Assembly (NCBI RefSeq): GCF_902729445.1
Contig: NZ_CACVCE010000045.1
Location: forward strand, 124,001 to 188,000
Length of the DNA: 64,000 nucleotides
Source: Magnetospirillum sp902729445
Lineage (GTDB): Bacteria; Pseudomonadota; Alphaproteobacteria; Rhodospirillales; Magnetospirillaceae
Direction of reading: 5' to 3'
The position numbers and the translations under genes are program-made. Of this stretch, positions 31,802 to 41,386 are shown piece by piece; position 1 is the stretch's first letter, and each line of letters starts with the position of its first letter. The notes beneath the pieces are model-generated. The model saw only the letters and a list, made by a program, of their open reading frames with translations, was not told the origin of the DNA and ran no database searches.

Positions 31802-31879
31802 CGGTGGGGTGTCCTTGGGTAAGGGGATCGATCTGGGGCGACCCTAAACAAGCGGCGCGGCGAATGAAACCCCCCAAAG

Positions 31880-31908
31880 TTGACGGATGGCCGAACCCTC
31901 ACTAGATT
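31880..31908 (+). promoter_or_regulatory. sigma-70 promoter of hrcA-grpE
   Basis: TTGACG (31880-31885), 17 bases, TAGATT (31903-31908). The start point near 31915 lies downstream of an ATG at 31887, which rules that start out and supports ATG 31938. No clear CIRCE inverted repeat is seen here. Confidence 0.75.
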
Positions 31909-31937
31909 CCGGGCGGATTTCGGCACCCGAGGCCCCC

Positions 31938-32993
31938 ATGATACGCGGCAGGACACCGGCGATCACCGAGCTGAACGAACGCTCGCGCGAGATATTTCGC
32001 CACATCGTCGATGCCTATGTGCATACCGGCGAACCCATCGGCTCGCGTACGCTGTCGCGGCGGCTGCCGGCCGGGCTGTCGCCGGCCACCATCCGGAACG
32101 TCATGGCCGATCTCGAGGATCTGGGCCTGCTCTATGCGCCGCACACCTCGGCCGGGCGGCTGCCGACCCAGGCCGGCATGCGGCTGTTCGTCAACGGCCT
32201 GCTGGAAGTGGGCGGCCTGGCCGACGAGGAACGCAGCCGGCTCGACGCCCAGGCCCAGGCCATGGGGCGCAGCGTCGAGCAATTGCTGTCGGAAGCCATC
32301 GGCACCCTGTCGGGCCTGTCGCGCTGCGCCGGCATGGTGGTGGCGCCGAAGATGCAGCGCAATCTCAAGCATCTGGAATTCGTCTGGCTGGGTCGCGGCC
32401 GCGCCTTGGTGGTGCTGGTGACCGAGGACGGGTTGGTGGAAAACCGGCTGGTCGATCTGCCGGAAGGGGTCGAGCCCCAGGCCCTGGTCGAGGCCACCAA
32501 CTTCCTCAACCACCGTCTGGCCGGTCATACCCTGGACGAGGTCCGCGAGGACGTGCTGGCCGAGCTGGAACACCAGCGCCATCAGCTGGACGCCCTGACC
32601 AGGCGGGTGGTCGAGGCCGGCCTGGCCACCTGGTCGGGCGACGCCCAGCGCAGCGCCCTGATCGTGCGCGGCCAGTCGCATTTGTTGGAAGACGTCACCG
32701 CCGTCGAGGATCTGGAACGCATTCGCGGGCTGTTCGACGCGTTGGAGACCTCGGAACGCTTTCTCGGTATCCTGGAAATGACCACCAAGGCCGAGGGCGT
32801 ACAAATCTTCATCGGATCGGAAAACGATCTGTTCGGCGTCTCGGGCTGCTCTATGATCGTCGCACCTTACCGCGACGCCCGCGAGCAGATCGTCGGCGCC
32901 ATCGGCGTGATCGGCCCGCAGCGGCTGAATTTCGCCCGCATCATCCCCCTGGTCGACTACACGGCAAAAGTGGTCGGCCGCATCATCGGTTAA
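31938..32993 (+). CDS. hrcA: heat-inducible transcription repressor HrcA
   Basis: Repressor that binds CIRCE elements, usually upstream of groESL, and is tuned by GroEL. The 351 residues begin with a winged helix (ITELNERSREIFRHIVDAYV, then GEPIGSRTLSRR and LSPATIRNVMADLEDLGLL) and continue with the GAF-like and dimerisation domains. The ATG at 31938 is set by the promoter position. grpE follows after 14 bases. I saw no CIRCE in the window, so its targets are probably elsewhere. Confidence 0.95.
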   Translation: MIRGRTPAITELNERSREIFRHIVDAYVHTGEPIGSRTLSRRLPAGLSPATIRNVMADLEDLGLLYAPHTSAGRLPTQAGMRLFVNGLLEVGGLADEERSRLDAQAQAMGRSVEQLLSEAIGTLSGLSRCAGMVVAPKMQRNLKHLEFVWLGRGRALVVLVTEDGLVENRLVDLPEGVEPQALVEATNFLNHRLAGHTLDEVREDVLAELEHQRHQLDALTRRVVEAGLATWSGDAQRSALIVRGQSHLLEDVTAVEDLERIRGLFDALETSERFLGILEMTTKAEGVQIFIGSENDLFGVSGCSMIVAPYRDAREQIVGAIGVIGPQRLNFARIIPLVDYTAKVVGRIIG

Positions 32994-33007
32994 GAGAGAC
33001 GGATTTC

Positions 33008-33607
33008 ATGAGCGAGACCCAGACCCCCGAACAGACCAACCCCGCCCCGGCCGAGGCCCCCGCCGAGGCTGCCGCCCCCGCCCCGGAAGCCCAGCCGACC
33101 GACAAGCTGGCCGAGCTGGAAGCCGAGGTGGCGCGTCTGAAGAACGAGGTTCTCTACGCCCGCGCCGACACCGAGAACGTCCGCCGCCGCCTGGAACAGC
33201 AGGCCGAGGATCGCGGCAAGTACGCCGTCGGCCAGTTCGCCAAGGACGTTTTGTCGGTGGCCGACAATCTGCGCCGCGCGCTGGATGCGGTGCCGCCGGC
33301 GGCGCGCGAAGGCAACGACATCGCCAACACCCTGACGGTCGGCGTCGAGATGACCGAGCGCGAGCTGCTGGGCACCTTCGAACGCTACGGCATCCGACAG
33401 GTGGCCGCGCTGGGCACCCGCTTCGATCCCAATTTCCATCAGGCGATGATGGAAATGGAAGACACCACCCAGCCGGAAGGCACGGTGGTCATGGTGATGC
33501 AGCAGGGCTATCAGATTCATGACCGCCTGTTGCGCCCGGCCCTGGTCGCCGTCTCGAAGGGCGGCCCCAAGACCCCGCCCGGCGAGCAGCTCGACACCAA
33601 CGTCTAG
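33008..33607 (+). CDS. grpE: GrpE nucleotide exchange factor
   Basis: Dimeric co-chaperone that releases ADP from DnaK. The 199 residues open with an alanine/proline-rich disordered region, then a long helix (KLAELEAEVARLKNEVLYARADTE), and end with the beta domain containing FDPNFHQAMMEMED and VMQQGYQIHDRLLRPALVAV, the GrpE signature. AAGAGAGACGG precedes the ATG. Its partners dnaK and dnaJ are on the opposite strand about 3 kb away. Confidence 0.96.
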   Translation: MSETQTPEQTNPAPAEAPAEAAAPAPEAQPTDKLAELEAEVARLKNEVLYARADTENVRRRLEQQAEDRGKYAVGQFAKDVLSVADNLRRALDAVPPAAREGNDIANTLTVGVEMTERELLGTFERYGIRQVAALGTRFDPNFHQAMMEMEDTTQPEGTVVMVMQQGYQIHDRLLRPALVAVSKGGPKTPPGEQLDTNV

Positions 33608-33617
33608 GCGGTCCCAC

Positions 33618-34802
33618 ATGGCGTGGCGGCTGGTCTGTGTCCTGCTGTTGCTGGCCGCCGCCGCCCCGGTGGCGGCGGCCGACCTGGCGCCGCTGACCCG
33701 CTTCCACGTCCATTTCACCGATCTGCCCCAGCCCTTCGCGACGCCGTCCAAGGCCAATCCCGCCGATGTCGTTGCGCGTCCGGAACAGGCGGCCCTCGAG
33801 CTGCCGCCGGGTTACGCCGCCACCTTGTTCGCCGACCGGCTGGATCATCCGCGCAATCTGCTGGTACTGCCCGACGGCGCGCTGTTGGTGGCCGAGCAGC
33901 GGATGGACAAGCTGACCCGCCTGGTCGATGCCGACGGCGACGGAATGGCCGAGACCCGTGCCACCTTCGCCACCGGCTTTTCCGAACCGTTCGGCCTGGC
34001 CTTCCATGACGGGCAGGTGTGGGTGGCCGACACCAGGGCGGTGTGGCGCGCGGCCTGGAGCGACGGCCAGGAGCGGGCCGACAGCTGGGTCCAGGTCACC
34101 CCGCCCGGCGCCCTGGGCGATGATCGAGGTCATAGTACGCGCTCGCTGGCCATCCATCCCGATGGCAGCCGCTTCTATGTCGGCATCGGCTCGCGCGCCA
34201 ATATCGCCGAGGAAGCGGCGCCGCGCGCCACCGTGCGGGAATTTCGCATCGACGGCAGCCATGGGCGCACTTTCGCAAGTGGGTTACGCAATCCGGTCGG
34301 CCTGGCCTTCCGCCCCGGCAGCAGCGATTTGTGGACAGTGGTCAACGAACGCGACGGGTTGGGCGACGAGCTGGTGCCGGATTATCTGGCCCGGCTTGAG
34401 GACGGGGCGTTCTTCGGCTGGCCCTATGCCTATATCGGCCCCAATCCGCAGCCAGGTTTTGCAAGCCGGGCGCCCGGTCTGGTGGTGAAAAGCCGGGTGC
34501 CGGACGTCCTGTTTCGCGCCCATTCGGCGCCGCTGGGGCTGGCCTTCGCCGACGGGTTCGCCTATGTCGCCCTGCACGGGTCGTGGAACCGGTCCGAGCC
34601 GATCGGCACTGTCGTCGCCCGGGTTCCCTTCGTCAACGACCACCCGCTGGGTCCATACGAGGTGTTCGCCTCGGGCTTCATGGTGGCGCCCGGCAAGGTG
34701 TGGGGCCGGCCGGTCGGCCTGGCCTTCGGCCCCGACGGCGCCCTGTATGTGGCCGACGATGCCGGCCGCACGGTGTGGAAGATCACCCAAAGCGCGCCAT
34801 AA
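33618..34802 (+). CDS. exported sorbosone-dehydrogenase-like (PQQ sugar dehydrogenase fold) protein
   Basis: 394 residues with a signal peptide ending APVAAA-DL. The mature part is a six-bladed propeller of the soluble glucose/sorbosone dehydrogenase type: GYAATLFADRLDHPRNLLVLPDG, SRFYVGIGSRAN, GLRNPVGLAFRPG and ALYVADDAGRTVWKI mark successive blades. The substrate cannot be read; many homologues act on aldoses or have no tested activity and need PQQ. It follows grpE by ten bases, so it may be read through from the hrcA promoter even though it has no obvious link to heat shock. It converges on dapB. Confidence 0.85.
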   Translation: MAWRLVCVLLLLAAAAPVAAADLAPLTRFHVHFTDLPQPFATPSKANPADVVARPEQAALELPPGYAATLFADRLDHPRNLLVLPDGALLVAEQRMDKLTRLVDADGDGMAETRATFATGFSEPFGLAFHDGQVWVADTRAVWRAAWSDGQERADSWVQVTPPGALGDDRGHSTRSLAIHPDGSRFYVGIGSRANIAEEAAPRATVREFRIDGSHGRTFASGLRNPVGLAFRPGSSDLWTVVNERDGLGDELVPDYLARLEDGAFFGWPYAYIGPNPQPGFASRAPGLVVKSRVPDVLFRAHSAPLGLAFADGFAYVALHGSWNRSEPIGTVVARVPFVNDHPLGPYEVFASGFMVAPGKVWGRPVGLAFGPDGALYVADDAGRTVWKITQSAP

Positions 34803-34815
34803 CCCCGCGCGGCGC

Positions 34816-35613
34816 CTATAACCCCAACACGTCGCGCATGGAATAAAGGCCGGGCTTGGCCGATCCCGCCCAGCGGGCGGCGCGCACCGCGCCCTTGGCG
34901 AACACCGCGCGGCTGGCGGCCTTGTGGGTCAGCTCGACGCGCTCTTCCTCGGCGGCGAACATCACCGTGTGGTCGCCGACCACGTCGCCGCCGCGCAGGG
35001 TGGCGAAGCCGATCTCGCCCTTGGGGCGCGCCCCGGTATGGCCGTCGCGGGACTTGCACCACACCTGATCCAGCGCGACGCCGCGCCCCTTGGCTGCCGA
35101 CCGGCCCAGGCCCAGGGCGGTGCCCGACGGCGCGTCGACCTTGCGCCGATGATGCATCTCGACAATTTCGATATCGTAATCATCCCCCAGGATGGCGGCG
35201 GCCCGCTCGGTCAGGGCCATCAGCAGATTGACGCCGACGCTGAAATTGGGGGCATAGATGATGGTGGTCTTGCGGGCGGCCTGGGCCAGGACGGCCTCGT
35301 CTTCCTTGGTCAATCCGGTGGTGCCGACCACCAGGATCTTGCCCAGTTCGGCGGCCAGCGCCGCATGGGCCACGGTGGCGGCCGGCGCGGTGAAGTCGAT
35401 GATGGCGTCGCAGGCGGCGAACAGCGCCTTGGCATCTTGGCCTACGGTCAGGCCCAGGGGCGCGCGGCCCAGCAGAGTGCCCAGATCCTGGCCGGCCTGG
35501 TCCGAGCCGGGGCGGTCGGTGCCGCCGGCAAGCTGGCAGCCCGGGGCCTCCAGCACCGCATTCATCAACATCCGCCCCATGCGGCCGGCGCAGCCGACGA
35601 TTCCGATCTTCAT
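34816..35613 (-). CDS. dapB: 4-hydroxy-tetrahydrodipicolinate reductase
   Basis: NAD(P)H reductase of the diaminopimelate-lysine pathway. The 265 residues from ATG 35613 begin with the nucleotide fold MKIGIVGCAGRMGRML; E-M-H-H-R-R-K (catalytic histidine pair and lysine) and GTTGLT are present. A TTG six codons upstream is less likely. In related genomes dapB usually follows dnaJ directly; here the ccdAB pair lies between them. Confidence 0.96.
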   Translation of the reverse strand: MKIGIVGCAGRMGRMLMNAVLEAPGCQLAGGTDRPGSDQAGQDLGTLLGRAPLGLTVGQDAKALFAACDAIIDFTAPAATVAHAALAAELGKILVVGTTGLTKEDEAVLAQAARKTTIIYAPNFSVGVNLLMALTERAAAILGDDYDIEIVEMHHRRKVDAPSGTALGLGRSAAKGRGVALDQVWCKSRDGHTGARPKGEIGFATLRGGDVVGDHTVMFAAEEERVELTHKAASRAVFAKGAVRAARWAGSAKPGLYSMRDVLGL

Positions 35614-35627
35614 GATGTGCCTTACCT

Positions 35628-35921
35628 TCAAATGCCGGTGAACAGGAAATCCAGGGCGTTGATGATATCCGAACGATGGGCATCGACAGAGCCGACGCGG
35701 CGTCCGATCCGGTCCTTGGTCACCGCCGCCAGATGGTTGGTCACCAGGACGTACGGACTATCGTCGAGCAGGCAGACCGGGTGTAAATGGCGGGCGGGGA
35801 CCGGCCAGTCCTCCGCCGGGACCAGTGGCGCGGCCACAACCACGTTGAGCTCGCCGATCATGTCCGATTGCAAGATCACCAGCAGCGGCCCCGAGGATTG
35901 ATGGACGTCGAACTGGTGCAT
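35628..35921 (-). CDS. ccdB: CcdB-family toxin
   Basis: The 97-residue product begins MHQFDVHQSSGPLLVILQSD and contains LVPAEDWPVPARHLHPV and DSPYVLVTNHLAAV, matching the CcdB gyrase-poison family. The last residues, LDFLFTGI, correspond to the C-terminal tryptophan-glycine-isoleucine end of F-plasmid CcdB that contacts gyrase, but phenylalanine-threonine replaces the tryptophan region. I chose ATG 35921, which overlaps the ccdA stop (TGATG). It ends 14 bases before dapB on the same strand. Confidence 0.88.
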   Translation of the reverse strand: MHQFDVHQSSGPLLVILQSDMIGELNVVVAAPLVPAEDWPVPARHLHPVCLLDDSPYVLVTNHLAAVTKDRIGRRVGSVDAHRSDIINALDFLFTGI

Positions 35922-36166
35922 CAGAACATCCGAAGCCCGTCGCTCCACATGCCATGCCGCTCGACATGGCGGTTGTGTGCCTCAATGGCCTCGCGGTTCT
36001 CCTCGCTCCACGCCTTGCTCCTGGCCTCGCGCACCAGTTGGGCCAATTGGCCCTCCAAGGCCTGGCTCAGATTGATGCCCAAGTCCTTGGCCTGGGCCAG
36101 CAGGTCCTGGTTGACGCTGACGTTGCACGCCTTCTTGGGCGCCTTGGGATCGAACAGGGCGTTCAT
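35921..36166 (-). CDS. ccdA: CcdA-family antitoxin
   Basis: 81 residues. The N-terminal part (KKACNVSVNQDLLAQAKDLG) is the ribbon-helix-helix DNA-binding region, and the C-terminal part (WSEENREAIEAHNRHVERHG, then WSDGLRMF) is the toxin-neutralising arm, ending just as plasmid CcdA does. It is coupled to ccdB through TGATG. The palindrome upstream is its probable operator. Confidence 0.9.
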   Translation of the reverse strand: MNALFDPKAPKKACNVSVNQDLLAQAKDLGINLSQALEGQLAQLVREARSKAWSEENREAIEAHNRHVERHGMWSDGLRMF

Positions 36167-36184
36167 GGCGAAACCTCATGGTCC

Positions 36185-36205
36185 ATGCGCATACCATATA
36201 CGCAT
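36185..36205. promoter_or_regulatory. candidate CcdA operator
   Basis: ATGCGCATA (36185-36193), three bases, TATACGCAT (36197-36205): nine-base inverted arms with one mismatch, 19 bases upstream of ccdA and partly overlapping its promoter region. Autorepression by CcdA is known for plasmid systems; binding here is inferred. Confidence 0.6.
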
Positions 36206-36225
36206 GGCGTCGCCAGCGGCAAGTC

Positions 36226-37386
36226 CTACTCGGTCAGATCCTTCCACAGCTCCTTGACCTTCGAGAAGAAGCCGTGGGATTCCGGGCTGTGCTTGGCGGT
36301 GTCGTCGTCGCCGGCACGATCGAACTCCTCCAGCAGCTCGCGCTGGCGGGCGGTCAGGTTGACCGGGATCTCGACCATCGCCTGGATGAACATGTCGCCG
36401 CGGGCCGGGCTGCGCAGCACGCTCATGCCCTTGTTCTTCAGGCGGAACTGGTTGCCGGTCTGGGTGCCGGCCGGGATCGACACCTTGGTCATGGTGCCCT
36501 CGATGGTCGGCACCTCGATCGAGCCGCCCAGCGCCGCCACCGTCATCGGAATCGGCACCCGGCAATAGATGTTGGCGCCGTCGCGCTGGAACAGGCGATG
36601 CGCCCGGATCGCCAGGAACAGGTAAAGGTCGCCCGGCGGCGAGCCGCGCATGCCGGCCTCGCCCTCGCCGGCCAGGCGGATGCGGGTGCCGTCCTCGACG
36701 CCCGGCGGGATGGTGACGTTCAGGGTCTTGTCCTTGCGGACCCGCCCGGCGCCCGAGCACACCCGGCAGGGGTCCTTGATCACCCGGCCCATGCCCTGGC
36801 AGGTCGGGCAGGTGCGTTCGATGGTGAAGAAACCCTGCTGGGCGCGGACCTTGCCGGCGCCGTGACAGGTGATGCAGGCCACCGGCTGGGCGCCGTCCTT
36901 GCCGCCGGTACCCTGGCAGGCATCGCACGGGGCCGAGGACGGCACGGTGACGGTGGCCGCCTTGCCGGCATAGGCCTCTTCCAGGCTGATTTCCATGTTG
37001 AAGCGCAGATCGGCGCCGCGGCCTTGCGACTGGCCGCGCCGGCCGCCGCCCATGAACTCGCCGAACATCTCCTCGAACAGGTCCGAGAAGCCGCCGCCGC
37101 CGCCGCCGCCGCCGCCGAAATCGAAGCCACCGAAGCCGCCGCCCGGGCCGCCGCGTCCGCCCTCGAAGGCGGCGTGGCCGAAGCGGTCATAGGCGGCCCG
37201 CTTCTGCTCGTCCTTCAAGACGTCATAGGCTTCGTTCAGTTCCTTGAACTTGTCGGCGGCCGACGGATCATCCGGGTTGCGATCCGGGTGATAGAGCATC
37301 GCCAGCTTGCGATAGGCCTTCTTCAGATCGTCCGCCGAGGCGCCCTTCTCGGCGCCCAGAACCTCGTAATAATCGCGCTTGCTCAT
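36226..37386 (-). CDS. dnaJ: chaperone DnaJ
   Basis: Hsp40 co-chaperone of DnaK. The 386 residues have the J domain with HPD at 33-35, a glycine/phenylalanine-rich linker (GFGGFDFGGGGGGGGGF), four zinc-binding CxxCxGxG repeats (CDACQGTG, CITCHGAG, CPTCQGMG, CRVCSGAG) and the C-terminal substrate domain. It is downstream of dnaK on the same strand, with a strong hairpin between the two. Confidence 0.98.
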   Translation of the reverse strand: MSKRDYYEVLGAEKGASADDLKKAYRKLAMLYHPDRNPDDPSAADKFKELNEAYDVLKDEQKRAAYDRFGHAAFEGGRGGPGGGFGGFDFGGGGGGGGGFSDLFEEMFGEFMGGGRRGQSQGRGADLRFNMEISLEEAYAGKAATVTVPSSAPCDACQGTGGKDGAQPVACITCHGAGKVRAQQGFFTIERTCPTCQGMGRVIKDPCRVCSGAGRVRKDKTLNVTIPPGVEDGTRIRLAGEGEAGMRGSPPGDLYLFLAIRAHRLFQRDGANIYCRVPIPMTVAALGGSIEVPTIEGTMTKVSIPAGTQTGNQFRLKNKGMSVLRSPARGDMFIQAMVEIPVNLTARQRELLEEFDRAGDDDTAKHSPESHGFFSKVKELWKDLTE

Positions 37387-37413
37387 GCCGCCCGCCGCCG
37401 CCTTCTGTCAGGG

Positions 37414-37444
37414 CCGCCATCCCGGCCAAGGACCGGGATGGCGG
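37414..37444 (-). promoter_or_regulatory. hairpin between dnaK and dnaJ
   Basis: Perfect 12-base-pair stem CCGCCATCCCGG / CCGGGATGGCGG (37414-37425, 37433-37444) with a 7-base loop and no T-run. It may protect the dnaK part of the message or attenuate dnaJ, giving more DnaK than DnaJ. Confidence 0.65.
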
Positions 37445-37453
37445 GGGTCCCTC

Positions 37454-39376
<1,923 letters not shown>

Positions 39377-39464
39377 GTCGTCCTCTCGCGCTCAGGCCGC
39401 CTTGATGCGGTCCGAAAAATCCGGCGGCGTCCGCCCGACGGGAATGGGGGGACGCCTTCTCGCG

Positions 39465-39496
39465 CCTTATATAGGGTGGGGATGGAAGCCTGCAAC
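39465..39496 (-). promoter_or_regulatory. RpoH-like heat-shock promoter of dnaK
   Basis: On the minus strand GTTG (39496-39493) is followed, after 17 bases, by CCTATATAAGG (39475-39465), matching the alphaproteobacterial RpoH pattern CTTG-N17/18-CYTATNTNNG except for the first base. Confidence 0.65.
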
Positions 39497-39542
39497 AATG
39501 CAAATCCTTGCCAGGCCGCAAAGGCTTGCCGACAATCGGCAA

Positions 39543-40466
39543 ATGATCGTCTCGGCCAGCTTCCGCACAGATATACCGGCCTTTTACGGCGAGTGGTTCA
39601 TCCACCGCTTCAAGGCGGGGACCGCCCGTGTGCCCAATCCCTATGGCGGGCCGGACGGATGGGTGTCGCTGCGCGACGGCGTCGATGGTTTCGTGTTCTG
39701 GACCCGCAATGTCCGCCCCTTTCTGCCCGCCCTGCGGCTGTTGCGCGAGGCGGGCATCCCCTTCGTGGTCAGCCACACCGTCACTGGCTATCCGCGCGCC
39801 CTGGAGAGTGCGGTGATCGAGCCGGCCCGCGCCATCGAGTCGATGCTGGCGGTAGCGGCCGAGTTCGGCCCGCGCGCCGTGGTGTGGCGCTATGACCCGA
39901 TCCTGTTCACCTCGGTCACGCCGGACGATTTCCACCGCGACAGCTTCGCCCGCCTGGCCGACCGCCTGGCCGGAACCATCGACGAATGCCAAACCTCGTT
40001 CGCCACCATCTACCGCAAAAGTGCCCGCAACCTGGATGCGGCGGCCAGGGCGCACGGCTTCACCTGGTCCGATCCGCCCGACCAGGACAAGTGCCGCCTG
40101 GTCGCCGAATTGGCCGCGCTGGCCGCCCGGCGGGGCCTGACCCTCAGTGTCTGTTCGCAATCGGCCTATCATGTGGCCGGCACCCGGCCGGCGGCCTGCA
40201 TCGACGCCCGCCGCCTGGAAGATGTGGCCGCCGGTTGGGGCCGGCCTTGCACCATCAAGGCCCGCGTCAAGGGCAACCGCCCCGATTGCGCCTGCCATGA
40301 AAGCCGCGACATCGGCCAGTACGATACCTGCCCGCATGGCTGCAGCTATTGTTACGCGGTGGGGTCGCGCGCCTTGGCCAAGCGGCGTTACCACGCCCAC
40401 GATCCGGCCGGGGAAAGCCTGATTTCCGGTCAGGGCGGCCCTGCGAACACGGCACTTCCGCCATAG
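39543..40466 (+). CDS. DUF1848 protein with C-terminal cysteine cluster
   Basis: 307 residues. The N-terminus MIVSASFRTDIPAFYGEWF and FVFWTRNVRPFL are typical of DUF1848. The C-terminus holds the cysteine cluster CACHESRDIGQYDTCPHGCSYCYA, where CPHGCSYC resembles a radical-SAM CxxxCxxC placed at the wrong end of the protein. The family is uncharacterised and probably binds an iron-sulphur cluster. I chose ATG 39543 because it gives the family N-terminus; an ATG at 39498 also exists. It is divergent from dnaK and shares its promoter interval. Confidence 0.85.
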   Translation: MIVSASFRTDIPAFYGEWFIHRFKAGTARVPNPYGGPDGWVSLRDGVDGFVFWTRNVRPFLPALRLLREAGIPFVVSHTVTGYPRALESAVIEPARAIESMLAVAAEFGPRAVVWRYDPILFTSVTPDDFHRDSFARLADRLAGTIDECQTSFATIYRKSARNLDAAARAHGFTWSDPPDQDKCRLVAELAALAARRGLTLSVCSQSAYHVAGTRPAACIDARRLEDVAAGWGRPCTIKARVKGNRPDCACHESRDIGQYDTCPHGCSYCYAVGSRALAKRRYHAHDPAGESLISGQGGPANTALPP

Positions 40467-40516
40467 CCCTATTCACTGTATTTTTGTGGGAGATTTGGTG
40501 GAGGGGAGGTGCCGCC

Positions 40517-41386
40517 ATGCGATTCGCCGGGCGATGTCTCATGGCCGGTCTTGTCGTTCTGGGCTCGGTCCCGGCCGTGGCCGGCTGTCCCGACGCCGCT
40601 CAGGTCAGCGCCTATGTCGCCGAATTCGCCGCCAAGAATCCCAGCCGGGGCTTCGGCAAGACCATTACCGAAGCCGAGGCCCTGTGCGCGCAGGGCCGCC
40701 TGATCCCGGAATTGCCACCGGTTCTGGGTCCGCGCGTCGGCTACAAGGCGTTGTTCACCAATCCCGATTCCCAGAAGCGGTTCGGCGTGGCCGGCCCGGC
40801 CTGGGGCGCGATGTTCGCCGGCCAGATGGTGACCAGCGGCGCCGTCGTTCCGGCAAATTTCGGCGCCAAGCCGCGCTACGAGGCTGATTTCGTGGTGGTG
40901 GTCAAGGATGCCGCCCTGGCCGACGCCCGCACGCCGGCCGAGGCGCTGGCCCATATCAGCGCCCTGGTGCCGTTCGTCGAGCTGCCCGACCTGATGATCG
41001 AGGGCACGCCGACCGGACCCGAGCTGATCGCCACCAACGCCGCCTTCCGTGGCGGCGTCATGGGCGCGGCGATTTTGGTCGATGGCGCCGGCGCTGATCT
41101 GGCAGCCGCCCTGGCCACCATGCAGGTCACCATCACCGAAGAGATTTCCGGCAAGGAACTTGGTCGCGAAAAAGGCGCGGTGCTGATGGGCCACCCCTTG
41201 AACGCCGCCATCTGGTTGGCCGGGGCGGTCAGGGCGGCGGGACAGCCGCTTAAGGCGGGCGACCTGCTCAGCCTGGGCGGCTTCCAGGGCTCGGCCCCGA
41301 CCAGGCCGGGGACCCGGATCACCGTTCGTTATCACGGCCTGCCGGGTGACCCGGCGGTCACCGTCGCTTTTGCGGGCTCACCATGA
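40517..41386 (+). CDS. exported 2-keto-4-pentenoate-hydratase-like protein
   Basis: 289 residues. It has a Sec signal peptide (AGLVVLGSVPAVAG-CP), yet the mature part aligns with cytosolic MhpD-type hydratases: GYKALFTNPDSQKRFGV, KPRYEADFVVVV, and GHPLNAAIWLAGAVRAAGQ. In MhpD the metal is held by a Glu-x-Glu pair and a later glutamate; here the pair is E-A-D and the later one is probably in FVELPD. A hydratase in the periplasm is unusual, so it may instead be a binding protein. GGGGAGG precedes the ATG. It overlaps the next gene by four bases, opening a four-gene operon. Confidence 0.78.
   Translation: MRFAGRCLMAGLVVLGSVPAVAGCPDAAQVSAYVAEFAAKNPSRGFGKTITEAEALCAQGRLIPELPPVLGPRVGYKALFTNPDSQKRFGVAGPAWGAMFAGQMVTSGAVVPANFGAKPRYEADFVVVVKDAALADARTPAEALAHISALVPFVELPDLMIEGTPTGPELIATNAAFRGGVMGAAILVDGAGADLAAALATMQVTITEEISGKELGREKGAVLMGHPLNAAIWLAGAVRAAGQPLKAGDLLSLGGFQGSAPTRPGTRITVRYHGLPGDPAVTVAFAGSP

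Noticed and set aside
31887..31937. Start of HrcA at ATG 31887
   Set aside because: It lies upstream of the predicted transcription start of the TTGACG/TAGATT promoter and would add 17 residues without family similarity.
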